From Candidatus Binatus sp. (lineage in GTDB: Bacteria; Desulfobacterota; Binatia; Binatales; Binataceae): a stretch of DNA of 35,429 nucleotides. The stretch covers positions 1 to 35,429 of the forward strand of contig NZ_JAUSKL010000080.1 of NCBI RefSeq assembly GCF_030646925.1, read 5' to 3'. The notes below the pieces were generated by a model, which was not told where the DNA came from, searched no databases, and worked only from the letters and a program-made list of their open reading frames with translations. Of this stretch, positions 15,894 through 24,108 are shown piece after piece (the stretch's first letter is position 1; each line of letters opens with the position of its first letter). A program made the translations under genes and the position numbers.

Positions 15894-17003
15894 CTAGCGA
15901 TCAGTGCCGTTGTCGCCGATCCCTGCTTCTTGCAGGCCCAACTTGATGGCCACTTCTAACTTTTGGTCCAAGACGATCCGCCACCAGTCATGCCTTTGCA
16001 GCAAGGAATCTCGTTCTTGCTGAAGGAATAATGGAAGGGCCGCTAAGGCAGCATAATCTTCTGTCCCGGCAGTATAGAGCTTTTGCTCTTCCAAGAGCAG
16101 ACGAACTAAGAGAGGGAATGCGATAGCGGCTACTGAGAGATGAGTCTGGTCGTCGCTCCATTTCCGTGGCTGACTCGAGTGCCTCTTTCCGTGCGCGAAA
16201 TCTCCTCGAAGCGCGCAGAACTCTCCCAGCCACTCGCAGAGAATTTCCGCGTCAATGCTTAGTCGTTTAGCTGGTTTCGACACATGCCTGCTGAACTCAT
16301 TCACCGTTTCAGCCTTTTTGTGAGTCGCCTTGGTGGGCTTGCCAAGGATGCGCTGAAAAGCGCTGCACATCAAAACCCAGTCGACACGCCAGCTAATATC
16401 CTGACTCTCCGAATTTGCCCGGATAAATGTGACGATTGCTTCACGCCACTTCTGCCATTCATCCACTTTCCAGTTCTGTCGCGCATTCCAGAGCGCACCA
16501 AGAAGTTCCTCGGGCAACGCTATTTTATCAACGACGGCTGTATGTATCGGGCGGTGATACCTTACGGGGAAACCGCCTTGTAGGACGAAACGGCCATCGC
16601 GTCTTTTGGTTCTGAATGCATTGTCAGCGCTGAAGGAGTCGCTCCAAGAGCAGGAATGAAGACGAAAGCAGTCGCCGTTAGACCATCGTCCGTGCTCGCA
16701 TTCAAAATCGCGGTCGGCTAGCGCAGAAAAGCAGGCGATCGCTACAAACTCTTGAAGGGAGGCACTCTCCTCGTTGGGTAAGTCTGCCAGTAGGCCGCGA
16801 CTACTACACAGAGCGACGGTAAACTCGCTCACTGGTTGTTCTTCAAGATCGCAAAAGTGATCGAGAATACTAAGAACCGACTTTACGTCCGTAGGGTTGA
16901 GAACTGCCGATTGTTTGTTGCGCGAAAGGGGCAATAACGTGAAGTCACCGATCGAGTAAGGCTTTTGCAAACGACACCATGGCAGGAAGTAAAGGGTAGA
17001 CAT
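15894..17003 (-). CDS. HEPN-domain-like protein, candidate RNase/defence gene
   Basis: Protein of 369 residues with no signal peptide or membrane segment. I do not recognise the N-terminal half. The C-terminal half is all-helical and contains CALRGDFAHG, giving an R-x4-H motif (Arg266, His271) followed by Gly. This resembles the RNA-cleaving motif of HEPN domains in ApeA-like proteins, as does the upstream WRVDWVLMCSAFQRILG segment. HEPN proteins are mostly RNases of toxin-antitoxin and phage-defence systems. Base composition is visibly lower in GC (about 45-55% in lines counted by hand, against low to mid 60s nearby), and long direct repeats bracket the gene, both signs of acquisition. A TATAAT hexamer lies 8 bases before the ATG. 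The family assignment is an inference. Confidence 0.6.
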   Translation of the reverse strand: MSTLYFLPWCRLQKPYSIGDFTLLPLSRNKQSAVLNPTDVKSVLSILDHFCDLEEQPVSEFTVALCSSRGLLADLPNEESASLQEFVAIACFSALADRDFECEHGRWSNGDCFRLHSCSWSDSFSADNAFRTKRRDGRFVLQGGFPVRYHRPIHTAVVDKIALPEELLGALWNARQNWKVDEWQKWREAIVTFIRANSESQDISWRVDWVLMCSAFQRILGKPTKATHKKAETVNEFSRHVSKPAKRLSIDAEILCEWLGEFCALRGDFAHGKRHSSQPRKWSDDQTHLSVAAIAFPLLVRLLLEEQKLYTAGTEDYAALAALPLFLQQERDSLLQRHDWWRIVLDQKLEVAIKLGLQEAGIGDNGTDR

Positions 17004-17011
17004 TCACTTAT

Positions 17012-17017
17012 ATTATA
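17012..17017 (-). promoter_or_regulatory. TATAAT -10-like hexamer before the HEPN-like gene
   Basis: A perfect TATAAT on the minus strand ends 8 bases before the ATG at 17001-17003. At that distance transcription would begin almost at the start codon, which suggests a leaderless mRNA. No good -35 box is visible at 16-18 bases, and no Shine-Dalgarno sequence is present. Confidence 0.4.
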
Positions 17018-17071
17018 GAGTTGATGTTGCCTCCATGGCTGATCGCTCGCGTGCCACGTTGGAAAATTATC

Positions 17072-17173
17072 TGATTTTCGATTACGGCCGATGCGGTCGG
17101 CAATTCCAATGCGCCGCCGATTTGCGACGCGAGGGCGATCTTTCGTATAGCGCCTTTCCCGTCGCATCGGCAA
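17072..17173. repeat. 102-bp direct repeat, copy B
   Basis: Second copy of the repeat at 15436-15537, same orientation, 100 of 102 positions identical. It lies between the LLM oxidoreductase stop (17187) and the HEPN-like gene start (17003). Removing one copy plus the 1.5-kb insert would restore a simple LLM - repeat - alcohol dehydrogenase order. Confidence 0.95.
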
Positions 17174-17186
17174 TTCGACGACAACT

Positions 17187-18188
17187 TCATCCGATCAGCC
17201 GCGCGACGGTCTTTTCGAACTCCGCGACGTTGTTGCCCGCTTCGATTTCCACCGGATGCAGATCGACGCCCGCCTCTTCCTGCTGCTTCAGCCGATCGAG
17301 CGCGCCTTCAATTCCGCCGACGTAGCCAAGCTCGCTCAGCATCTTCGGCGGCACTGCGGCCGTGCCGGCTTTCGCGCTGCCCGCATCCCACGCCTGCTTG
17401 ATTTTTTGCACTTCGTCGCCGAAGCCGAATCGCGTCAGTTGCTCCGAATAGAAGGTACCCATCCGCGCCGCGTAGAACGCGACCGTGCCCGCATGTCCGG
17501 CCATCGCGCGTTCAGGATTGTTCGTCACCGTGACTCCGCCCGGCGCTTTGACTTCGACCGCGCGCGGCTCGCGGCCCCCCTCCGTCACGATTTTCCGAAA
17601 ATCGCCGATCGCGCCTTTCAGCGAACTCACCGGAATCATCACCGGCAGCCATCCGTCCGCCTGCCGCGCGGTGAACTCGACGCTCTTCTTGTTGAGCGAC
17701 GCGATCCACACCGGGATATGCTTGCGCACCGGCTCGAAGCGAATCGTAAATCCGCGCTTCAGCTTGAACAGCTTGCCGTCGTAGTTGAGCGGCGTGCCCG
17801 CCATGATCATGTTGATGATCTCGACCGTCTCTTTCATCCGCGTCAGCGGCGGATTGAACGGCACGCCGTGGAAATGCTCGATCACCTGCGGACCGCTGGT
17901 GCCAAGTCCGATTATCATGCGCCCGTTGCTGAGCTCATCGAGCGTGCCGAAATGCTGCGCCAGCGCGGCCGGCGTGCGCGAGTAGATATTCACGATCGAA
18001 GTCGCAAGCTGAATCTTGCTGGTATGCTCCGCCAGCAGCGTCAGCAGCGTGAACGCGTCGCGGCCCCACGCCTCGGCGACCCACACCGAATGGATTCCCG
18101 CCGCGTCCGCGAGTTTCGCGCGTTCGATCACCGCCTTGAAATCGAGCCGGCCCTGCCAGTTCACTCCGATTGCCAGTTTGCGCGCCAT
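17187..18188 (-). CDS. LLM-class (F420-dependent-type) oxidoreductase
   Basis: Luciferase-like monooxygenase fold, 333 residues. Typical blocks: AKLADAAGIHSVWVAEAWGRD (split here at about 25-45), SKIQLATSIVNIYSRTPAA and LDELSNGRMIIGLGTSGPQV, then FHGVPFNPPLTRMKE. These match the F420-dependent group (MER/FGD-like) rather than FMN luciferases, but the cofactor cannot be proven from sequence. Members reduce or oxidise varied small organic substrates. The start ATG at 18186-18188 follows AAGGGAGAA. It stands 63 bp downstream of the E2 gene stop and may be read through from that operon. Confidence 0.9.
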   Translation of the reverse strand: MARKLAIGVNWQGRLDFKAVIERAKLADAAGIHSVWVAEAWGRDAFTLLTLLAEHTSKIQLATSIVNIYSRTPAALAQHFGTLDELSNGRMIIGLGTSGPQVIEHFHGVPFNPPLTRMKETVEIINMIMAGTPLNYDGKLFKLKRGFTIRFEPVRKHIPVWIASLNKKSVEFTARQADGWLPVMIPVSSLKGAIGDFRKIVTEGGREPRAVEVKAPGGVTVTNNPERAMAGHAGTVAFYAARMGTFYSEQLTRFGFGDEVQKIKQAWDAGSAKAGTAAVPPKMLSELGYVGGIEGALDRLKQQEEAGVDLHPVEIEAGNNVAEFEKTVARLIG

Positions 18189-18251
18189 GATAATTCTCCC
18201 TTGCTACGCGAGGTCGCGAATTCGCTCGTACCATTGCCGCGACGACGTTCC

Positions 18252-19889
18252 TTATATCCGCGCGACTTGCAGTGAAAATGCAACCTCGTCGCGAATCAGC
18301 GCCCTGATATGGCAGCCGCGCTCCGCCACCTCGACCAGCCGATGGAGTTGCTCGTCGTCGATCGCGGTCTCAACTTGAAGTTCTACTTGAATTTCCTTGA
18401 CGTGCCCCTTTTCGTTCGACCGCGCCTGAACCGACGTGCGGCCGACCTGCATTTTGCGCGCACGCGCCGCTACCCGCAGCGACATCAGCAGGCACGATCC
18501 GAGCGCGCCCAGAAATGACGACACCGGATCGGGCGCGCTCGCATCCTCGGCCGAAAGCGGCCATCGAAGCCCGCCGTATCTCACCTCGGTCTTGAGCGAT
18601 TCGCCGACCGCCTCGATTCTCACCTCGCGATGACGCTCCGGCGCAGCAGTTTTCGTGTTCGCAACAGCGCCGAGAAAATCCGGCGCCTCGAGCAATGCCT
18701 TCACCCGCGTCGTGAAGCGCGACGCGTTCGCGCCGTCGAGTCCGCGATGATCGTATGCGATCGCAATCTGCATCGCGGGCCGCACTTCCGCACGCCCTTC
18801 GATCGCCAGCACTTCGTCGTGAATCGCACCGACGAACATCAGCGCCGATTGCGGAGCGAATATCACCGGCGTGCCGTTCTCGATTCCGTATGCCCCCAGG
18901 TTCGATACCGTGAACGTCGCGTTCTCGATGTCGGCGGGCCGCAGTCGCTTGTTCCGCGCGCGCTCCGCGAGTTCCGCCGCTCGCGCACTGATCCCCTTGA
19001 TATCGAGCGCGCCCGCGTCGTGAATCACCGGCACCACGAGTCCGTCTGGCGTATCGACTGCGATCCCAAGATTGATCTGGTCGTAGATCAGCCGCTCGCC
19101 ATCGCTGTAGCTCGCGTTGATGCGCGGATTCTCTTTCAGCGCGAGCACCGTGGCGCTGAGGATCACATCGGTCACCGACACGCGACTGCCGGCCGCATTG
19201 ATCGATTGCCGCGCTTCGAGCGCGCGCTTCATGTCGATTCGCACCATCTGCACGAAGTGCGGAATTTCCTTCCAGCTCGACGTGACGTTGCGCGCGCCGA
19301 CCATCTGAATCCGCGTGAGTTTCTCCCGCCGCGACGGCGCCAGCCCTTCTGTCGCAAACCCTGGCGTCGATGCGGGCATTTGCGCCGTCGGTTGCTCTGC
19401 GATTTTCTTCTCGCCGATTTTGCGAACGTCGTCTTCGGTAATCATGCCGTCGGGGCCGCTGCCCGCGACACTCGACAAATCGATTCCGCGTTCCGCCGCG
19501 ATCCGCTTCGCGCGCGGCGACGCGATCACTCGCTTCGCGCCCGCTGCCGACGCCGCCTTCTGCGGCGACGATACCGCCGCCCCCGAATTGCTCGATGCCG
19601 TCTTCGCCGGCGCCTCCACTACCGATGCCGTCAAATCGCTCGCCGTCTCGCCCTCGCGCACGATCTCGCCGAGCGGCAATCCCACGCCGACCACCACGCC
19701 TTCATCCGCCAGCACTCGCGCGAGCACGCCCGCCGCCGGCGACTCGATTTCGATTTCCGCCTTGTCGGTCTCGACCGTCAGCACCGCCTCGCCTTCGCGA
19801 ACATTGTCGCCCGCGCGTTTGTGCCACTTGAGCACGGTTCCCTCGGTCATCGTGTGGCCGAGCTTGGGCATCTGAATGAGAAATGACAT
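18252..19889 (-). CDS. 2-oxoacid dehydrogenase E2 (dihydrolipoyl acyltransferase) fused to a C-terminal OsmC domain
   Basis: Core acyltransferase of a 2-oxoacid dehydrogenase complex, 545 residues. Domains in order: lipoyl domain 1-80 with Lys43 in ETDKAEIE; Ala-rich linker; peripheral-subunit-binding domain about 121-157 (ASPRAKRIAAERGIDLSSV); catalytic domain about 185-410 with the active site DHRGLDG (His381, Asp385). Beyond the usual E2 end, residues about 430-545 form an OsmC/Ohr-like domain: GGLRWPLSAEDASAPDP, Cys466 in LGALGSCLL and Cys526 in AERGCHIRAL, the positions of the peroxidatic and resolving cysteines. The fusion is in one frame with no stop or shift. Third gene after E1 alpha and E1 beta. 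The substrate (pyruvate, branched-chain oxoacid or acetoin) is unresolved. Confidence 0.9.
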   Translation of the reverse strand: MSFLIQMPKLGHTMTEGTVLKWHKRAGDNVREGEAVLTVETDKAEIEIESPAAGVLARVLADEGVVVGVGLPLGEIVREGETASDLTASVVEAPAKTASSNSGAAVSSPQKAASAAGAKRVIASPRAKRIAAERGIDLSSVAGSGPDGMITEDDVRKIGEKKIAEQPTAQMPASTPGFATEGLAPSRREKLTRIQMVGARNVTSSWKEIPHFVQMVRIDMKRALEARQSINAAGSRVSVTDVILSATVLALKENPRINASYSDGERLIYDQINLGIAVDTPDGLVVPVIHDAGALDIKGISARAAELAERARNKRLRPADIENATFTVSNLGAYGIENGTPVIFAPQSALMFVGAIHDEVLAIEGRAEVRPAMQIAIAYDHRGLDGANASRFTTRVKALLEAPDFLGAVANTKTAAPERHREVRIEAVGESLKTEVRYGGLRWPLSAEDASAPDPVSSFLGALGSCLLMSLRVAARARKMQVGRTSVQARSNEKGHVKEIQVELQVETAIDDEQLHRLVEVAERGCHIRALIRDEVAFSLQVARI

Positions 19890-19923
19890 CTGGCAGTTCG
19901 ACGATTCGCGCGCCGCGATTTCG

Positions 19924-20898
19924 CTAACTCAGCAACTCGCGGCAGGCTTGATAGATTTTTTCTTCGTTCGGGATCACAAACTTCTCGAGCGCCGCCGCAG
20001 TCGGTATCGGCACGTCGGGCATCGCAACGCGCCTGAGCGGCCGGTCGAGATATTCGAGCACTTCTTCCATCAGCATCGCGCCGATTTCCGCGCCGACGCC
20101 GAGGGTCTTGTAACTCTCCTCGGCCACCACGATTTTTCCGGTCTTCTTCACCGATTCGATAATCGCCGGCCGGTCGAATGGATTCAGCGAGCGTGGATCG
20201 ATCACCTCGATATTGTGCCCCTCTTGCGCCAGCCGTTCCGCGACCTTCATCGCCTTCGGCACCATCGCGGAAATCGCGACCAGCGTCAGCGCATCGCCCT
20301 CACGGCGAATCGCGGCCTTGCCGAGCGGCACCAGGTAATCTTCGTCGTCGGGAATTTCGCCCTTGGTCGCGTACAACAATTTATGTTCGAAATACAGCAC
20401 CGGATTGTCGTCGCGAATCGCGCTCTTCAGCAGTCCCTTCGCGTCGGCTGGCGTAGCCGGCGAGACGATCCGCAGTCCCGGCGAATGCATGAAAAACGCC
20501 TCGGGACATTGCCCGTGCTCGGGACCGACGCCCGCCGCACCCGACGGACATCGCACCACCATCGGCACCTTGAACGCTCCGCCGTGCACGTAGCGCCACA
20601 TCCCGGCTTTCAGCACGATCTCGTCGGCGGTAGTGAAAAGAAAATCCGCGAACTGCAACTCGACCACCGGCCTGAGTCCCGTGATCGCCGCGCCCACCGC
20701 CGCGCCGACGAACGCATTCTCCGATATCGGCGTATCGAACACGCGCTCGGCGCCGAACTCTTCCTGCAAGCCGCTCGTGATGCGAAAAATTCCGCCGAAG
20801 TTCGCGACGTCCTCGCCGTACAGCACCACCGTCGGATCGCGCCGCATCTCTTCTTCGAGCGCTTCCTTGATTCCCTGTGCGTATGTAATCGTCCGCAT
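19924..20898 (-). CDS. 2-oxoacid dehydrogenase E1 component, beta subunit
   Basis: Beta subunit of the thiamine-diphosphate-dependent E1 heterotetramer, about 324 residues. It opens MRTITYAQGIKEAL, then VVLYGEDVANFGGIFRIT, RVFDTPISENAFVGAAVGAA and GPEHGQCPEAFFMHSPGL, all standard for E1 beta of pyruvate, branched-chain or acetoin dehydrogenases. The frame is open to a GTG at 20907, but the ATG at 20896-20898, three codons in and preceded by GGTGA, fits family starts. It lies between E1 alpha (37 bp upstream) and E2 (34 bp downstream) in one operon. No E3 gene is in the window. Confidence 0.93.
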   Translation of the reverse strand: MRTITYAQGIKEALEEEMRRDPTVVLYGEDVANFGGIFRITSGLQEEFGAERVFDTPISENAFVGAAVGAAITGLRPVVELQFADFLFTTADEIVLKAGMWRYVHGGAFKVPMVVRCPSGAAGVGPEHGQCPEAFFMHSPGLRIVSPATPADAKGLLKSAIRDDNPVLYFEHKLLYATKGEIPDDEDYLVPLGKAAIRREGDALTLVAISAMVPKAMKVAERLAQEGHNIEVIDPRSLNPFDRPAIIESVKKTGKIVVAEESYKTLGVGAEIGAMLMEEVLEYLDRPLRRVAMPDVPIPTAAALEKFVIPNEEKIYQACRELLS

Positions 20899-20935
20899 TT
20901 TTTTCACCGACTAGATGCCTGGCCCGGTTGCGGCC

Positions 20936-21892
20936 TCAGGCGTAGAGGTCTTCAAGCGCAGTCTCGGGTTTCATGAACGGCTGCTTCTCCATGAACGCGA
21001 TTGCGCGATCGATCTGCGCGCGCGCGTCCTTGTCGATTTCCGCCTTCGCCGCCTCGCTGAGCAGTTTCTCTTCGATCAGCTTGTTCTCGTAGATCGGCAG
21101 TGGATCTCGGCGCCAATGCTTCTCGACTTCCTCGCGCGAGCGATACGTGTCCGGGTCGCCAATCCAATGCCCCCACAGGCGATAGGTCTTGCCTTCGATC
21201 AGCGACGGCCCCTTGCCCGCGCGCGCATACGCGACCGCCTCGCTCACCGCGTCGTACACCTGCTCGACGTCATTGCCGTCGATCGTTTTGCCGGGCACGC
21301 CGTAGCCGTGGCGCCGATCCGCGATATCCTTGACCGAGGTCGATTGCTCGGTCGGCACCGATACCGCCCATCCGTTGTTTTCGCACAAAAAAATCACCGG
21401 CAGTTTTCTGACCGCGCAAAAATTCAGGCTCTCGTGGAACGTGCCGCGATTCGATGTCCCGTCGCCGAAAAAACACAGCACGACTTTGTCTTCATGCTTC
21501 ACCTTGATCGACATCCCCGCGCCCGCCGCGATCGGGAAGCATCCGCCGAGCGTGCCGCTCTCGCCGAGCACTCCAAGCTCGGGAAATACTACGTGCATCA
21601 CGCCGCCCTTGCCGCGATTGGTGCCGCCCTCGCGCCCCGACAAATCGCACAAGACCCGCTCGATCGGGATTCCGCGCGCGACCCAATACGCGACCCCGCG
21701 ATGCGCATACATCATGTAGTCGTCGGGTCTCAGCGTCGCGATCGCCGCCACTTGCAGCGCTTCCTGCCCGACCCCCGGATGCATAAATCCGCCGACCTGG
21801 CCCGCCTTGATCAACTCCGCGATTCGTTCCTCGAGCCGCCGGCTGAGAATGATCTTTTTATAGATGTCGAGCTTCAGTTTTTTGTCCATCAT
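20936..21892 (-). CDS. 2-oxoacid dehydrogenase E1 component, alpha subunit
   Basis: Alpha subunit of E1, 318 residues, which binds thiamine diphosphate and decarboxylates the 2-oxoacid. The ThDP motif begins GDGTSNRGTFHE at 143 and ends at ENN near 171-173. The upstream blocks FMHPGVGQEA and YMMYAHRGVAYWVARG match the family, and RGKGGVMHV is like the SKGRGGSMH block of pyruvate and acetoin E1 alpha. An AGGTGAT ribosome-binding site lies 6 bases before the ATG. First gene of the E1 alpha - E1 beta - E2-OsmC operon. The short length and gene order favour the pyruvate/acetoin type over the branched-chain type, with moderate certainty. Confidence 0.93.
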   Translation of the reverse strand: MMDKKLKLDIYKKIILSRRLEERIAELIKAGQVGGFMHPGVGQEALQVAAIATLRPDDYMMYAHRGVAYWVARGIPIERVLCDLSGREGGTNRGKGGVMHVVFPELGVLGESGTLGGCFPIAAGAGMSIKVKHEDKVVLCFFGDGTSNRGTFHESLNFCAVRKLPVIFLCENNGWAVSVPTEQSTSVKDIADRRHGYGVPGKTIDGNDVEQVYDAVSEAVAYARAGKGPSLIEGKTYRLWGHWIGDPDTYRSREEVEKHWRRDPLPIYENKLIEEKLLSEAAKAEIDKDARAQIDRAIAFMEKQPFMKPETALEDLYA

Positions 21893-22172
21893 TTTGTATC
21901 ACCTCGCGAAAGGCCCAAGTACGGCGGTCTGGACGAGCACTGTTCAGATGAGACCCCTTTAAAACGGTTCCGTCCTGCAACCTAGCCGAATCACCGGCAT
22001 TCCTACAAACCCGCGATTGATGCTCGGCGTTGATTGCCATCCGGCGCTCGATTCTCGCCGATCGCCAGCGCGTAACGACCGACCGCTGCAAGCTCATTGT
22101 CGTATCCGCGCCCGAGTAGCATCGTAGGCAAGTGACGATCACCGTGTAACGATTGCTGCGACCTCGCATCGT

Positions 22173-22180
22173 AAGGAGGT
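22173..22180 (+). promoter_or_regulatory. AAGGAGGT ribosome-binding site that sets the start at 22189
   Basis: A full anti-16S complement lies 8 bases before the ATG at 22189, ruling out the longer frame from 22153. The rest of the 296-bp spacer 21893-22188 between the divergent genes shows no further clear structure. Confidence 0.85.
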
Positions 22181-22188
22181 ATCCCGCG

Positions 22189-23022
22189 ATGGCGCTTAGA
22201 CGCTGGAAATTATCGATCGCATCCGCATTCATCGTGGCGGCGCTGGCGTCGTCCGCGATCGCTCACGACATGGGCGCGATGGACCACGACGATTCCAACT
22301 CCAACAGCAGCGGCACTGGCGCGATGGGCCAGATGGGCGCGCACATGAAAATGGGCGCGCATATGACCATGACCGATTCGCGCCCCGCCACGCCGGCGGA
22401 CACGGAGCGCGGCGAACTGATCGTCAAGACGATGCGCGACAAACTCACAAAGTATCAGGACTACAAAGTCGCGCTCGCCGAGGGCTACCTGCCCTACATG
22501 GAGACGGTGCCGCAGGACGTTTTCCACTTCGCGAGCCGCTCCGCAAGCGCCGCCGAATACATGGGCGAATTCGATCTCGCGCATCCCGGCTCGCTGCTGT
22601 ACGAAAAACAAACGCTCGGCGGATACAAGCTGGTCGGTGCGATGTACTCCGCGCCGCCGACCGACGACCCTGCGGAACTCGACAAGCTGATTCCGCTCAG
22701 CCTGTCGCATTGGCATGCGCACACCAATATCTGCCTGCCCGCGGGCGTGACCGAAGACGACGTGATCAACGGGCGCATCATGCCGAGCCATCCCAAATTC
22801 GCGTCGTCGCTCGATCACTCAAGTGAGATGAATCACGGCATGCAGATGCGCGTGGGATACCTCGCCGACGCGCGCTTCGGCTTCACCGGAACAATTTCCG
22901 AACAGGCGGAATGCGAAGCCGTCGGCGGCACGTTTCACAAACAGATTTTCGGCTGGATGGTTCACGTCTATCCCTTCGCCGGCGACGATCTGAAAGTCGC
23001 ATTCAGCACCGAAGCTCCCTAA
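22189..23022 (+). CDS. secreted His/Met-rich protein of unknown function
   Basis: Protein of 277 residues with a typical signal peptide (MALRRWKLSIASAFIVAALA, then SSAIAHD). The first mature segment (about 25-60) is rich in His, Met, Asp and Ser (HDMGAMDHDD, MGAHMKMGAHMTM), a composition common in copper- or other metal-handling proteins. The remainder is conserved-looking: GYLPYMETVPQDVFHFAS, SLSHWHAHTNICLP and FGWMVHVYPF, with several His that could bind metal. I do not recognise a named family. The next gene follows after 21 bp, suggesting co-expression. Metal binding is an inference from composition only. Confidence 0.75.
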   Translation: MALRRWKLSIASAFIVAALASSAIAHDMGAMDHDDSNSNSSGTGAMGQMGAHMKMGAHMTMTDSRPATPADTERGELIVKTMRDKLTKYQDYKVALAEGYLPYMETVPQDVFHFASRSASAAEYMGEFDLAHPGSLLYEKQTLGGYKLVGAMYSAPPTDDPAELDKLIPLSLSHWHAHTNICLPAGVTEDDVINGRIMPSHPKFASSLDHSSEMNHGMQMRVGYLADARFGFTGTISEQAECEAVGGTFHKQIFGWMVHVYPFAGDDLKVAFSTEAP

Positions 23023-23043
23023 TGCGGCGATCCCAGGAACAAC

Positions 23044-24099
23044 GTGAACGCACCTGACTATTCGGTCCTCGATGAAGCGCTCGAGATGCTTTCCGACTGC
23101 GGTCCCGAGTTCGGCGGCGGCCTCTCGAATCACGGACCGATGTGCGCGGAGGCGATGTGCGCGATGGGCCGGCGCGATCGCGTGCTCGCATGGACCGAGA
23201 ATTATCGCAAGCAACTGAACCCGCGCATCGCGGAACGCGAGAAAATCACGAACGCAAATTGGCGTGAAGCGCTCGGACGTTTCAAGCGCGCCGGCGACTG
23301 GTCCGCGTTCTTCACCAACGAACTAAAAGAACGGCCGTGGCATGAAGTCGTTCAGGATTGGGTCGAACGACTGTCGCCGGGATTGATCTCCGCCGCTGCG
23401 CACGGCGCGATTCGCACCGGACATGCGACCCGCTCGCTCGCAATTGAAGATACCGCGCAACGCCGCCGCGAACTAGCCGACGCGCTCGGCTACTGGGCCG
23501 CCGTTTACAACACGTTGCCCGGCGAGAAACGCGATCGCGGTTCCGCGATGCCGTCCGCCGCGATCGATCGCGTCGAAGTGATTCCGCACGGCGAGCGCGG
23601 CAGTGGCTTTGCCTCGCTCGACGCCGCGCTCAAGCAACTCGATCACTTCAAGCCGTTCGAGAACACGCTCTCGATGGTCGATACCGACGCCGACCCTTCG
23701 GCCTTCGTCTCCGATCTGACCGCCACCTTCGCGCGCGTCTTTCTCGCCAATGCGCACGACTTGCTGACCGCGATCGCATTCGTTCATGCGGTGACTGGTC
23801 CATCCGCGGTGCGCCCAATGCTTCCTTATCTGCGCGCCGACGCGGTCGCACCGGCGCTCGGATATGCATGGCAGGCGTCGGTCGCGCTCTACTCGACTTT
23901 CAGCATCGCCGCGCCACTCAAGATCGAGGAACCCTCCACTGCTATCTCCGACGACGAGCTAATCGATCGAGCGATCGCGACCGGTGACGAGCACGCGATC
24001 AAGTTTACAGAGGTGTGCCTGCGCGAAGATCGCCCGCATCGCGATCCCGCCTACCGCCCCGCCGCCCTCCACGCAATCAGATTGCTGAGCAACGGTTAG
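23044..24099 (+). CDS. questin oxidase-like (DUF4243) family protein
   Basis: Protein of 351 residues, GTG start at 23044 with AGGA upstream. LSNHGPMCAEAMCAMGRRD, the helical segment AHGAIRTGHATRSLAIED and ELADALGYWAAVYNTLPGE match the pattern of bacterial members of the questin-oxidase family. Fungal questin oxidases open the anthraquinone ring of questin in a Baeyer-Villiger-like step; the activity of bacterial homologues is unknown to me. Conserved His in the N-terminal half (SNHG, AAHG, TGHA) could be cofactor or metal ligands. It follows the His-rich secreted protein closely but lacks a signal peptide itself. Confidence 0.72.
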   Translation: MNAPDYSVLDEALEMLSDCGPEFGGGLSNHGPMCAEAMCAMGRRDRVLAWTENYRKQLNPRIAEREKITNANWREALGRFKRAGDWSAFFTNELKERPWHEVVQDWVERLSPGLISAAAHGAIRTGHATRSLAIEDTAQRRRELADALGYWAAVYNTLPGEKRDRGSAMPSAAIDRVEVIPHGERGSGFASLDAALKQLDHFKPFENTLSMVDTDADPSAFVSDLTATFARVFLANAHDLLTAIAFVHAVTGPSAVRPMLPYLRADAVAPALGYAWQASVALYSTFSIAAPLKIEEPSTAISDDELIDRAIATGDEHAIKFTEVCLREDRPHRDPAYRPAALHAIRLLSNG

Positions 24100-24108
24100 A
24101 TTGCCGCG

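Noticed and set aside
15436-17173. Direct repeats as transposon target-site duplications
   Set aside because: 102 bp is far longer than known target duplications, and no transposase or terminal inverted repeats lie just inside.
18630-19886. 418-codon plus-strand frame antisense to the E2 gene
   Set aside because: Same composition artefact; the E2-OsmC protein on the minus strand accounts for the whole segment.
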